This document shows positions 57,929-64,000 of a stretch of 64,000 nucleotides of DNA, in pieces; positions within the stretch are counted from its first letter, which is position 1; each line of letters begins with the position of its first letter. Both the position numbers and the translations under genes were made by a program. The notes under the pieces are model-generated. The model saw only the letters and a list, made by a program, of their open reading frames with translations, was not told where the DNA came from and made no database searches. This DNA comes from Jiella soli (GTDB taxonomy: Bacteria > Pseudomonadota > Alphaproteobacteria > Rhizobiales > Rhizobiaceae). The stretch covers positions 1-64,000 of the forward strand of contig NZ_JAJAVB010000037.1 of the NCBI RefSeq assembly GCF_020615385.1, in the 5' to 3' direction.

Positions 57929-58828
57929 TTGAATATTGAACATCTGCGGGATTTTCTCTGCGTCTGCGAGACGATGAACATGACGGCGGCTGCCGCACGA
58001 CGTCACACCACACAGTCCAATCTCAGTAAGCGACTCCGTAGCCTTGAGACCTCAATCGGTCAGGATCTCATCGATCGAACCAGCCGGCCTATGACATTGA
58101 CCTCCGCCGGCGAGAGCTTCGCCAAGCGGGCGAGGCGAGCTCTCGATCAACTGGAAGGTCTGCGGATCGACGCACTGCCCTGGTGGGTAAGCGAAGGCGC
58201 CTTGCGGATTGCGATGCCGCATGGCGCGAGCGTTGACGTTTTCCCGCATTTCAAGTTGAGAGTTCAGGAAAAGCTGAACGGGACGTACCTCATTCCCTTG
58301 ATCGCTAACGAGGATACGGCCGCGCAGATGATCTCCCGCTCGCAATGCGATCTCGCGCTCGTTCACCACCACGAGACGGTCGCTCATGCGGACGGTCTTG
58401 CCGTGTTCAAAGGAGCGAAAATCGCCAGCGACCGGCTTGTCTTGGTCAGACCGGGGCAAGGTCAGGCGCGCTCGGACGAGCGCTGCTTCATTCCGCACCG
58501 GGGTACATATCTTGGAAGAGTCTGGCAGGCTGCCGGATCGGCCACGCGCAAGCCCGAGATCGAACTGGGCATGGCGGTCGATATCAGAGCGAGTTGTCTC
58601 TCCGGCGCAGGGGCCGGTGTTCTGCCCTTCAGCCTGATCGAAGCCGACGTCGCGCTCGGCCGTCTCCTGATCGAGGACGACGTTTTGCCGATCGACTACG
58701 ACTTGGTGCTTTACTGCGCGCCCGAGGCGAGCCCGAAGGCGCGGGAGCTTTGGCAGGCGATCGAACAGGATCCGAACCGGGCGCTCGCCCCGTCTTCGCG
58801 CCGGACGGGCGACATCAGTCCCGTTTGA
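57929..58828 (+). CDS. LysR-family transcriptional regulator
   Basis: This is a 299-aa regulator. The N-terminal winged helix (~1-60) reads HLRDFLCVCETMNMTAAA and then TTQSNLSKRLRSLE. The substrate-binding domain (~90-290) is of the LTTR type, with a GAGAGVLPFSLIE block. The start is TTG at 57929, preceded by GGAGAG six bases away. It follows the IS256 remnant and precedes the three-gene exported-protein operon on the same strand by ~160 bases. LTTRs usually control neighbouring or divergent genes, so this operon is a candidate target. Effector unknown. Confidence 0.92.
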   Translation: MNIEHLRDFLCVCETMNMTAAAARRHTTQSNLSKRLRSLETSIGQDLIDRTSRPMTLTSAGESFAKRARRALDQLEGLRIDALPWWVSEGALRIAMPHGASVDVFPHFKLRVQEKLNGTYLIPLIANEDTAAQMISRSQCDLALVHHHETVAHADGLAVFKGAKIASDRLVLVRPGQGQARSDERCFIPHRGTYLGRVWQAAGSATRKPEIELGMAVDIRASCLSGAGAGVLPFSLIEADVALGRLLIEDDVLPIDYDLVLYCAPEASPKARELWQAIEQDPNRALAPSSRRTGDISPV

Positions 58829-58987
58829 ACTTCTGTCAGTCGAACAATGACTTGGACGCGCTTCAGACCCCCCTGCTAAAGCGCGTGGGCCATCGCCTCT
58901 GTGCTTAGCTCCATGCGGCAGAGTTGCGGCCGGGCGAGAGCGAGCGTCGCGGAGAACCCGAAGCGGCGAAACGGAGGGAACGAAGCT

Positions 58988-59701
58988 TTGCATCCATGTG
59001 TCATACGAACGGCGATCGCCATCCTGTCGCTTCTGTCCTGGATGGCCCCTGCAAGTGTAGCGTCCCAAGAGCGTCCGGTTTCGGATTTCACGGATTGGGC
59101 CAACGGACAACTGATCTTTGAGGATGATGGACGCGCTATCTCCAAGGCGCTGAGAGCGGCTACGGGCCGGCCCTATACCCATGTCGGAATGGTTCGCATA
59201 ACCGGCGGCGGAGCGGTCGCTCTCGACACCAATCCTAGCCTATGGGAGAACTTCGTCGAAGAATTTATCGCCAAGGCCGTCAGTGGCCGCTATGCCGTTT
59301 ACGCGCTGCGCGGCCTGTCGACGAATGCGGCCTTCACGCCGCCGCGTGTCGCCAATGGCTACCTCAACACCCCGGACGATCCGTATCTGAGGCCGGGCCG
59401 CTCCGAACTGTCCGGCGTCGAACTGGCCAGGCTCTCCTTTGCAGCCTTGGGCATCAAGCTCGGAAAGACGACAACCTTCGGAGGTCTGGCAGTGAAAACA
59501 CCTGCAATCCGAGACTGGTTCCACGGGGTTTGGCGGAATCATCCGGACTGTAAAGTGCGACATGCCAGCGAGACGGCGTGCTGGGACATCGTTCGTCGTC
59601 AGTCGGTCATAACCCCCGCAAGTCTTGCCGAAGATCCACATCTCGTCTGCGTATGGTCGAATTTCGAGGCCGATCGAAACCTGTGTCCGGGGCCGCGATG
59701 A
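58988..59701 (+). CDS. Exported YiiX/NlpC-P60-like protein lacking the catalytic cysteine
   Basis: This is a 237-aa protein, first gene of a three-gene overlapping operon. The TTG start at 58988 (GGAGGG nine bases ahead) yields a clean signal peptide ending near VASQ. Longer starts do not. The fold resembles permuted papain proteins of the YiiX type: GQLIFEDDGR, and the histidine motif in YTHVGMVRI. Where the family has a CSEL-type nucleophile this protein reads SELSGVEL, so the cysteine is apparently replaced by Gly or Ser. It would then be a binding protein rather than a peptidase or lipase. Four other cysteines occur near the C-terminus. The stop overlaps the next start (ATGA). Confidence 0.7.
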   Translation: MHPCVIRTAIAILSLLSWMAPASVASQERPVSDFTDWANGQLIFEDDGRAISKALRAATGRPYTHVGMVRITGGGAVALDTNPSLWENFVEEFIAKAVSGRYAVYALRGLSTNAAFTPPRVANGYLNTPDDPYLRPGRSELSGVELARLSFAALGIKLGKTTTFGGLAVKTPAIRDWFHGVWRNHPDCKVRHASETACWDIVRRQSVITPASLAEDPHLVCVWSNFEADRNLCPGPR

Positions 59702-60165
59702 TACCGGATACCGTAAGCGGACCAACAGAGATCGAGCCGCATGCGCCGGTGGCGGTGGCGGTTAGACCGGTAGCCCCATATCCGCGGGCAACGGCACGGG
59801 CGGTATTCGGCAAGTTCATCGGTGCGAGCGCCGCCGCTTCTCTGCTTGTCGCCTCGTCTCTCTCCACGAAAGCCGAAACGAACCGAACACAAGGCGGCAA
59901 TGCACACTTCAAGAGCGTGCCGGGCCCGACGCCAAAGCCGGATCGAAAGAGCCCGGTCCCCGGGGAGGGATGGATCGGCGTGGCGCTGACCACCGAAGCG
60001 GGAGACCGGATCGGTATCGTCGAGCGGATTGAGCGGCGCCCTGTTGGCGGATCGCAGACGGAAGTCCTTGTCCGACAGGCGGACTGGACGCTTCTCGGCA
60101 TCGACATCAACCGCGTCGCCGTGTCAGGCAATCATCTCGTTTTCGTCGATCGGGAACCGGAGTGA
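59698..60165 (+). CDS. Membrane-anchored PRC-barrel-like protein
   Basis: This is a 155-aa protein, second of the overlapping operon. An N-terminal ~38-residue polar segment is followed by a hydrophobic helix (~42-62) with an ATARAVFGKF lead, then a Pro/Lys linker. A C-terminal domain (~95-155) has GWIGVALTTEAGDRIGIVE and DWTLLGIDINRVAVSG. The GDxIGxVE pattern resembles a PRC-barrel, a fold that binds other proteins. Export through the hydrophobic segment is inferred. The start overlaps the previous stop by four bases, and the end overlaps the next start. Confidence 0.6.
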   Translation: MIPDTVSGPTEIEPHAPVAVAVRPVAPYPRATARAVFGKFIGASAAASLLVASSLSTKAETNRTQGGNAHFKSVPGPTPKPDRKSPVPGEGWIGVALTTEAGDRIGIVERIERRPVGGSQTEVLVRQADWTLLGIDINRVAVSGNHLVFVDREPE

Positions 60166-60617
60166 TGCGGGCTCGACGTTTGACTGCGCTGGTTGCGCTC
60201 AAGCCTACTTCAGCGGCAGTCCTTTTCGCGGTCAACGGCCTGTCGACGCTTGAAGCCTCGGCGGCGACAGGCTCGGGCAGCGGGCTCTTCGAGGTCTCGC
60301 AACGGCTTGTGTCGGCCTACAACCGTGGAAGCGCCGACCGCATCCGCCGCCTGATGTCGCCTGAACTGAAATCGAGATATTCCAATGCCGCCGTTCTTGA
60401 TGTGATTGCTCAGTGCAAGCGGCGACAAATGCCGCACATTGTTCGAACCAGCCTGCCGGTCTCAGGGGGGAGAACCTATGGCTTCTTCGCGGTCTACGGT
60501 GATGACATCACATCGTCGATGATCCTGGAAGTGGATCAGCAGGATCGGATTGTCTTCTGGAAGATGGAGGACGACCCCTTTGGAGGGGACTTCAGCTGCT
60601 CGTTCAAGGAATTCTGA
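60162..60617 (+). CDS. Exported NTF2-like (DUF3887-type) protein
   Basis: This is a 151-aa protein, third of the operon. Its start is GTG 60162 (overlapping the previous stop) or ATG 60165. An N-terminal basic then hydrophobic stretch (~1-34) looks like a signal peptide ending at ASA. The domain shows SQRLVSAYNRGSADRIRRLM and YGDDITSSMILEVDQQDRI and ends in a cysteine-containing FSCSFKEF. The pattern fits an NTF2-like cone fold with a ligand pocket. No catalytic residues are apparent. Function unknown. Confidence 0.62.
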   Translation: MMRARRLTALVALKPTSAAVLFAVNGLSTLEASAATGSGSGLFEVSQRLVSAYNRGSADRIRRLMSPELKSRYSNAAVLDVIAQCKRRQMPHIVRTSLPVSGGRTYGFFAVYGDDITSSMILEVDQQDRIVFWKMEDDPFGGDFSCSFKEF

Positions 60618-60710
60618 CAATTGGCAGTTGGTGCCAGGCCTTCAAATGCGGTCGAGGCCCTCCTTCCCCATGTCGGTCAGGATGGACCGATAGCGGAATG
60701 GCATGCCTGG

Positions 60711-61451
60711 CTAGAGCCTCCGAGCGCGATGGCCGCCGCCGGCGAAGAGACAGGCGCCCGCCCCTGTCGCCGCACCGGCGGCACCGTCGAGATCGACACG
60801 TGCACCTCCGGAGCTTCCCGGGTTTATGGACGCATCGGTCTGGATGAACTTCTCGTAGGAATCCAGTCCAAGGTCGGCCCGGCAAAGAGCGCAGACGATC
60901 CCGAGCGTGGCACTCTGGCCGAGGCCGAAGGGACTGCCGACGGCGATCACATAATCGCCGACGCGGAGTTGTCCGGAATCGCCGAATGGAATCTCAGTCA
61001 GACCATCGGCCTCGATCTTGATGACGGCAAGATCGGTTTCCGGATCCGACCCGACGATTTCCGCCTGTACCGCTCGACCGTCGGAGAGGACAACAGCAAT
61101 GACGATTGCCCGGTCGACGAGGTGACTGTTGGTGAGGATAAATCCCTTCGCCGCATCCACTATCATCCCGGACCCCACGCGCTGCGTCGGATAGGTCTGC
61201 GGCGGGGAGTTTTCCGGCAGATCAAAGAACCGGAGCAGGAGTGAATCGGCCGGCATCGGGCTTTCTGCGGAGGCTCCCTCGCTCACGGCATCGATGCTGA
61301 CGACGCCGGGCAGAACGCCTTCGAGCATCGGCGCGAGCGTCGGCTGGACGAGACGGTGGGCGACGGCAGGCGGTTCGGCGCTCGCGATCCATGCTGGCGC
61401 CGCCGCCGCAAGGACAACCGCAGCGAGGAAACTGCGACATAGCGCTGTCAT
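60711..61451 (-). CDS. Deg-type serine protease truncated after the protease domain
   Basis: This is a 246-aa exported DegP/DegQ-like protease. Residues 1-25 form a signal peptide. The triad is present: His in LTNSHLVDRA, Asp in ETDLAVIKIE and Ser in INPGSSGGARVDLDG. Homology ends ~30 residues after the serine and both PDZ domains are missing. The last ~30 residues are low-complexity and may be read in a shifted frame. The normal tail would follow GGALV and includes strands that complete the barrel, so activity is doubtful. The gene is downstream of the sigma factor on the same strand. Confidence 0.75.
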   Translation of the reverse strand: MTALCRSFLAAVVLAAAAPAWIASAEPPAVAHRLVQPTLAPMLEGVLPGVVSIDAVSEGASAESPMPADSLLLRFFDLPENSPPQTYPTQRVGSGMIVDAAKGFILTNSHLVDRAIVIAVVLSDGRAVQAEIVGSDPETDLAVIKIEADGLTEIPFGDSGQLRVGDYVIAVGSPFGLGQSATLGIVCALCRADLGLDSYEKFIQTDASINPGSSGGARVDLDGAAGAATGAGACLFAGGGHRARRL

Positions 61452-61539
61452 CCAACGACCCTTTCAGGGTGCGCGTGTGCCGCCTTGGCAGGGCATTCGC
61501 GATCATGGCCTGGAGCGAAGAAGCTCCGGCGAACGATGA

Positions 61540-62124
61540 TCAGGCCGTTCCGGCAGCGGCGACCATGCCCGCCACAGCCTGCCGACCGTTCTCCAGACGC
61601 CGGCGAGCCCGGCCGGTGCGTAGTGCGGCCGGGCCGCGGAGCTGGAGCAGTTGCGCCAGCCGGTCACGGGCGCGGCTGACGCGGCTCTTCATCGTGCCGG
61701 CGGGGCAGCCGCAGATCTCGGCCGCCTCCTCATAGGAGAAGCCCGACGCGCCAACGAGGATCAACGCCTCGCGATGGTCGACAGGCAGAGTCGCGAGCGC
61801 CGTATGGAAATCGGAGAGGTCGAGCGCGCCCTCCTGGCTCGCTCGGACCGTCAGCCGTCCCGCCATCTCTCCGCCGATGTCCGCGACTTCCCGCCGCGAC
61901 TGACGCAGTTGATCGTAGAACTCGTTCCGCAGGATGGTGAACAGCCAGGCCGTCAGGTTCGTCCCCGGCTCGAAGCTTGCCTGGCAGCCCCAAGCCTTCA
62001 CCAGCGTCGCCTGCGTCAGGTCGTCGGCGCGGCTCGCGTCGCCCCGCGCCAGCCCGTACGCATAGGCTCGTAGGCTCGGAATGGTTGCGAGAAGCAGGTC
62101 CTTGAAATCGGCTGGCGCGGTCAT
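61540..62124 (-). CDS. ECF sigma factor, EcfG-like
   Basis: This is a 194-aa extracytoplasmic-function sigma factor. Region 2 (RADDLTQATLVKAW) and region 4 (GFSYEEAAEICGCPAGTMKS) are complete and resemble EcfG, the general-stress sigma factor of alphaproteobacteria. The C-terminal ~35 residues form an Arg/Ala-rich extension. ATG 62124 lies ten bases after GGAG. An in-frame ATG at 62133 is too close to it. NepR and PhyR genes, usually beside ecfG, are not visible here, so it is an orphan copy. It lies 88 bases upstream of the truncated protease gene. Confidence 0.87.
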   Translation of the reverse strand: MTAPADFKDLLLATIPSLRAYAYGLARGDASRADDLTQATLVKAWGCQASFEPGTNLTAWLFTILRNEFYDQLRQSRREVADIGGEMAGRLTVRASQEGALDLSDFHTALATLPVDHREALILVGASGFSYEEAAEICGCPAGTMKSRVSRARDRLAQLLQLRGPAALRTGRARRRLENGRQAVAGMVAAAGTA

Positions 62125-62170
62125 GACTGACATTCTCCAAGCATCCGAGGTCGGGGAGCGCGACGGCGCT

Positions 62171-62278
62171 TCATTTCGCGCCGTTGAGGAAGACGGTAAG
62201 GCTTTCTGCCGGGCGGACTTTGACGCGCATCAACTTCCCGCGGCAAAAGAACGCGGGCAGCCTGTGGTGGCTCTCCAT
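62171..62278 (-). CDS. Possible small ORF or gene remnant between the sigma factor and PfkB
   Basis: This is a 35-residue minus-strand frame (MESHHRLPAFFCRGKLM at its start, ending in TVFLNGAK). The frame is open further upstream (IDGAVAGIATV). The pattern of a helix, then a Phe-Cys-Arg-Gly turn, then a basic helix is vaguely like the Rap1a/Tai family. It could be a degraded gene. No ribosome site was found. Confidence 0.25.
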   Translation of the reverse strand: MESHHRLPAFFCRGKLMRVKVRPAESLTVFLNGAK

Positions 62279-62383
62279 CACCGTTGCGATGCCGGCAACG
62301 GCGCCATCGATGATGGTGTCGATCCGGGAGGTCCGCCCGGCGATCAGGCCTCCGCCGCAAACCCGGAGACGAAAGGAACGCCC

Positions 62384-63229
62384 ATGGCGCACGTCCTGGT
62401 GATCGGAAGCGCGAATGTCGACCGGATCTGGCGGCTCGACGAGCCGATCACTGTTGGCGGCCGCTTCACCTATCGCGAGATGCAGACTCGCTGCGGCGGC
62501 GGCGGCTTCAACACGGCGGCGAGCCTCGTCGCTCTCGGCCACACCGTTACCCTTTGCACGAGGCTGTGCGACGACGCCCTCGGTCGTGCCACCCTCGAAA
62601 CGCTCCGCGCCTTCGGCATCGGGACAGAGGCGGTGCGCTGGGAGACCGGGTCGACACGGCCGCTGCAGATTCTCGTCGAGCCCTCCGGCAACCGGACCAT
62701 CGCCGCGCCTGTGGCGGCGGAAAGCCATACGCTTGCCGAACTGCCGCCGGTCGCGGCGAACATTGCCTATGTCAATGTCCGGCGCGCCGATCCGGCTCTG
62801 CTGACGGAACTGTGTTCGCGCATGCCCGTCGTCGCGCAGATGCCGCTGGAGAGGGGCCAGCGCCGGCCGAGCCATGTCCTCATCGGCGCAGCCTCCGACC
62901 ACGCGGTGGTGAGCCGGGAGGCCTTCGTCGAAGCGCGCCGGATAGCCGGAGATGGGCTTTCCTCCTTTATCTTGACCGGGGGAGCCGGCGCCGTCCGCCT
63001 CTGGAGCGAGGGCGGGGAGACACGAATCCCGGTGCCGCCTCTGCCAAGGGCGCCGGCCGATACGACGGGCGCGGGCGACGCGTTCGTGGCGGGATTGATC
63101 GACGCGCAGCTGACGGGCGCATCGCCAGTCGACGCGGTTGGCCCTGCCAACGCCATCGCCGCCAGATACCTCACCGACCGCGACGGCTTCTGGGGCGGAT
63201 CGTCCATGCTGGCGGCGGTGGACGGCTGA
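62384..63229 (+). CDS. PfkB-family carbohydrate kinase
   Basis: This is a 281-aa ribokinase-type sugar kinase. The N-terminal substrate-binding motif is CGGGGFNTAASLVALGH (~33-50). The C-terminal active-site motif is DTTGAGDAFVAGL, with the catalytic aspartate. The protein is slightly shorter than ribokinase, and the substrate may be ribose, fructose or a nucleoside. ATG 62384 has AAAGGAACG ahead. It is divergent from the sigma factor, with ~260 bases between. Confidence 0.9.
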   Translation: MAHVLVIGSANVDRIWRLDEPITVGGRFTYREMQTRCGGGGFNTAASLVALGHTVTLCTRLCDDALGRATLETLRAFGIGTEAVRWETGSTRPLQILVEPSGNRTIAAPVAAESHTLAELPPVAANIAYVNVRRADPALLTELCSRMPVVAQMPLERGQRRPSHVLIGAASDHAVVSREAFVEARRIAGDGLSSFILTGGAGAVRLWSEGGETRIPVPPLPRAPADTTGAGDAFVAGLIDAQLTGASPVDAVGPANAIAARYLTDRDGFWGGSSMLAAVDG

Positions 63230-63277
63230 AGTCTTGCGGTCCGCAAGGGGCTGCGGAGCGGGACCGGTGCGGCAAGC

Positions 63278-63578
63278 TCAGACGCCGATTGCGCTGCGCA
63301 CGGCCTCCGACAGAAGCGTGCCCCAGGACCAGACCAGGGAAGACGACGAGGGCCGCCATGAGCGCCACCGTCAGCCCAGCCGGCACCGCCCTCCCCGCGA
63401 TCCGCCGGCGCAGCCTCAGATGCAGCGGCCTTGCCAGCACCGCGAGGACGAGGGCCCAGACGATCGCCGGCAGGAACGGCACCGCCAGCAGGAGGCAGAG
63501 GTAGAAGCCGACCATCCCGGCTGCGATCAGGATCAGCGTCGAAAGCGTCTTCGGAGGAGGCGTATCGCGATCAAACAC
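63278..63578 (-). pseudogene. AI-2E family transporter remnant
   Basis: From a GTG at 63578 the frame reads the first ~85 residues of a second AI-2E-type transporter (PPPKTLSTLILIAAG, then VWALVLAVLARPLHLRLRRR and LVVFPGLVLG). Homology then stops near 63321. In another frame the sequence GTLLSEAVRSAIGV and a stop codon follow, possibly the original C-terminus. Over 250 residues are missing from the middle. The GTG overlaps the stop of the upstream P-type ATPase remnant, so the genes were once an operon. Confidence 0.75.
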
Positions 63579-64000
63579 CGGCCCCACCGCGGCTCTTCCG
63601 GTTCCGGTTTGCGCCGAGGCGCGGTAGCACCGACTTGGCCAATCCTGCGTTCCCGCCGTCAGGCTTGCGAGCGAGCCGCGAGCGCAGCAGCTTGTCAGCC
63701 TCCATGACGAGGAGCACCGACAGCGCCAGCAGCACAAGCATCAGCCATTCCGACAGCGGCAGTGGCGAGAGCCCGAGGAGATTGCGCAGCCGGCAGGTGT
63801 CTCACGATCACGTTGCGGCGCGCCATACGCCGGGTGGCGATCGACAGGGCAATGGTGACCGCGACCGGCAGGCCTTCGGAGATCACCGAGACCGCGAGCG
63901 CGATGGGGACGATGAAGGTCTCGCGCAGCGTTGCTCCGGCGCCGAGCTGCAGCGCGATAACCGCCAGAATGAGGCCGAACGAGACGATCCCGAGGATCTG
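63571..64000 (-). pseudogene. P-type cation ATPase remnant with its centre deleted (runs off the window)
   Basis: At the window edge the minus strand reads membrane helix 4 of a P2-type ATPase (VISEGLPVAVTIALSIATRR, with Ser for the usual Pro of PEGL, then ARRNVIVRHLPA). Where the phosphorylation motif DKTGT should follow, the frame changes at ~63790. The next conserved sequence is the extreme C-terminus (NLLGLSPLPLSEWLMLVLLA, ending MEADKLLRSRLARK). About 400 residues, including all nucleotide- and phosphate-binding parts, are missing, so it cannot pump. The upstream part lies outside the window. Confidence 0.85.

Noticed and set aside
61452-61540. EcfG-type promoter ahead of the truncated Deg gene
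   Set aside because: GGAAC and CGTT both occur near 61540 on the minus strand, but only 11 bases separate them rather than 16-17.

Overview
The window looks like chromosomal DNA of a GC-rich alphaproteobacterium of the order Hyphomicrobiales (Rhizobiales). The evidence is the aapJQMP general amino-acid transporter, a class I (archaeal-type) lysyl-tRNA synthetase, the def-fmt-truA-dapE neighbourhood, argB beside a HAD nucleotidase, a bacterial transglutaminase-like cysteine peptidase, and DUF2336 and DUF3126 proteins. An Aurantimonadaceae-like family would fit, but I cannot establish this from the sequence alone. Coding density is high and most genes are core housekeeping genes. The exception is the right end, from about 56.7 kb.

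Layout. 0.1-4.6 kb: valS (with an AT-rich internal patch) and an AI-2E family transporter, both on the minus strand. 4.9-9.5 kb: the aapJQMP operon, read right to left. 9.7-15.1 kb: metC, argB, a HAD pyrimidine nucleotidase, a GlxA-type regulator with a cysteine hydrolase, and a small acidic protein. 15.4-18.3 kb: a secreted trypsin-like protease and rmuC. 18.5-28.2 kb: def-fmt-truA, a divergent MocR/EamA pair with visible operator repeats, dapE with an overlapping membrane gene, a lytic transglycosylase, a phosphodiester glycosidase and dapD. 28.4-34.8 kb: class I lysS, a TerB-like protein, an orphan solute-binding protein, a processive GT2 glycosyltransferase with an N-terminal MshEN-like domain, small genes and tRNA-Thr(TGT). 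35-43 kb: nadK, DUF2336, flavin reductase/nitroreductase, a secreted hypothetical protein, an acyltransferase and thrS. 43-48.2 kb: NUDIX, yidD, an Fe-S scaffold protein, folE-hisI, a patatin, a CBS protein and a rhomboid protease. 48.6-56.4 kb: PilZ, a structured 0.9-kb noncoding stretch, a BTLCP peptidase, DUF3126, cysE, an alpha/beta hydrolase, a zf-CHCC protein, a FAD monooxygenase and an SMP-30 lactonase.

56.7-64 kb is an accessory, decaying region. It opens with the 3' half of a tRNA-Lys(CTT) gene, the usual footprint of site-specific integration. A 5'-truncated, three-times frameshifted IS256-family transposase follows. Then come a LysR regulator, a three-gene overlapping operon of exported proteins (a YiiX-like papain-fold protein without its catalytic cysteine, a PRC-barrel-like protein and an NTF2-like protein), a Deg protease cut off after its protease domain, an EcfG-like sigma factor, a PfkB kinase, and remnants of an AI-2E transporter and a P-type ATPase. 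This is the most likely place for undescribed biology, and the overlapping operon is the best candidate for a new functional unit.

All calls come from reading the sequence and from memory of protein families. No database search was run.
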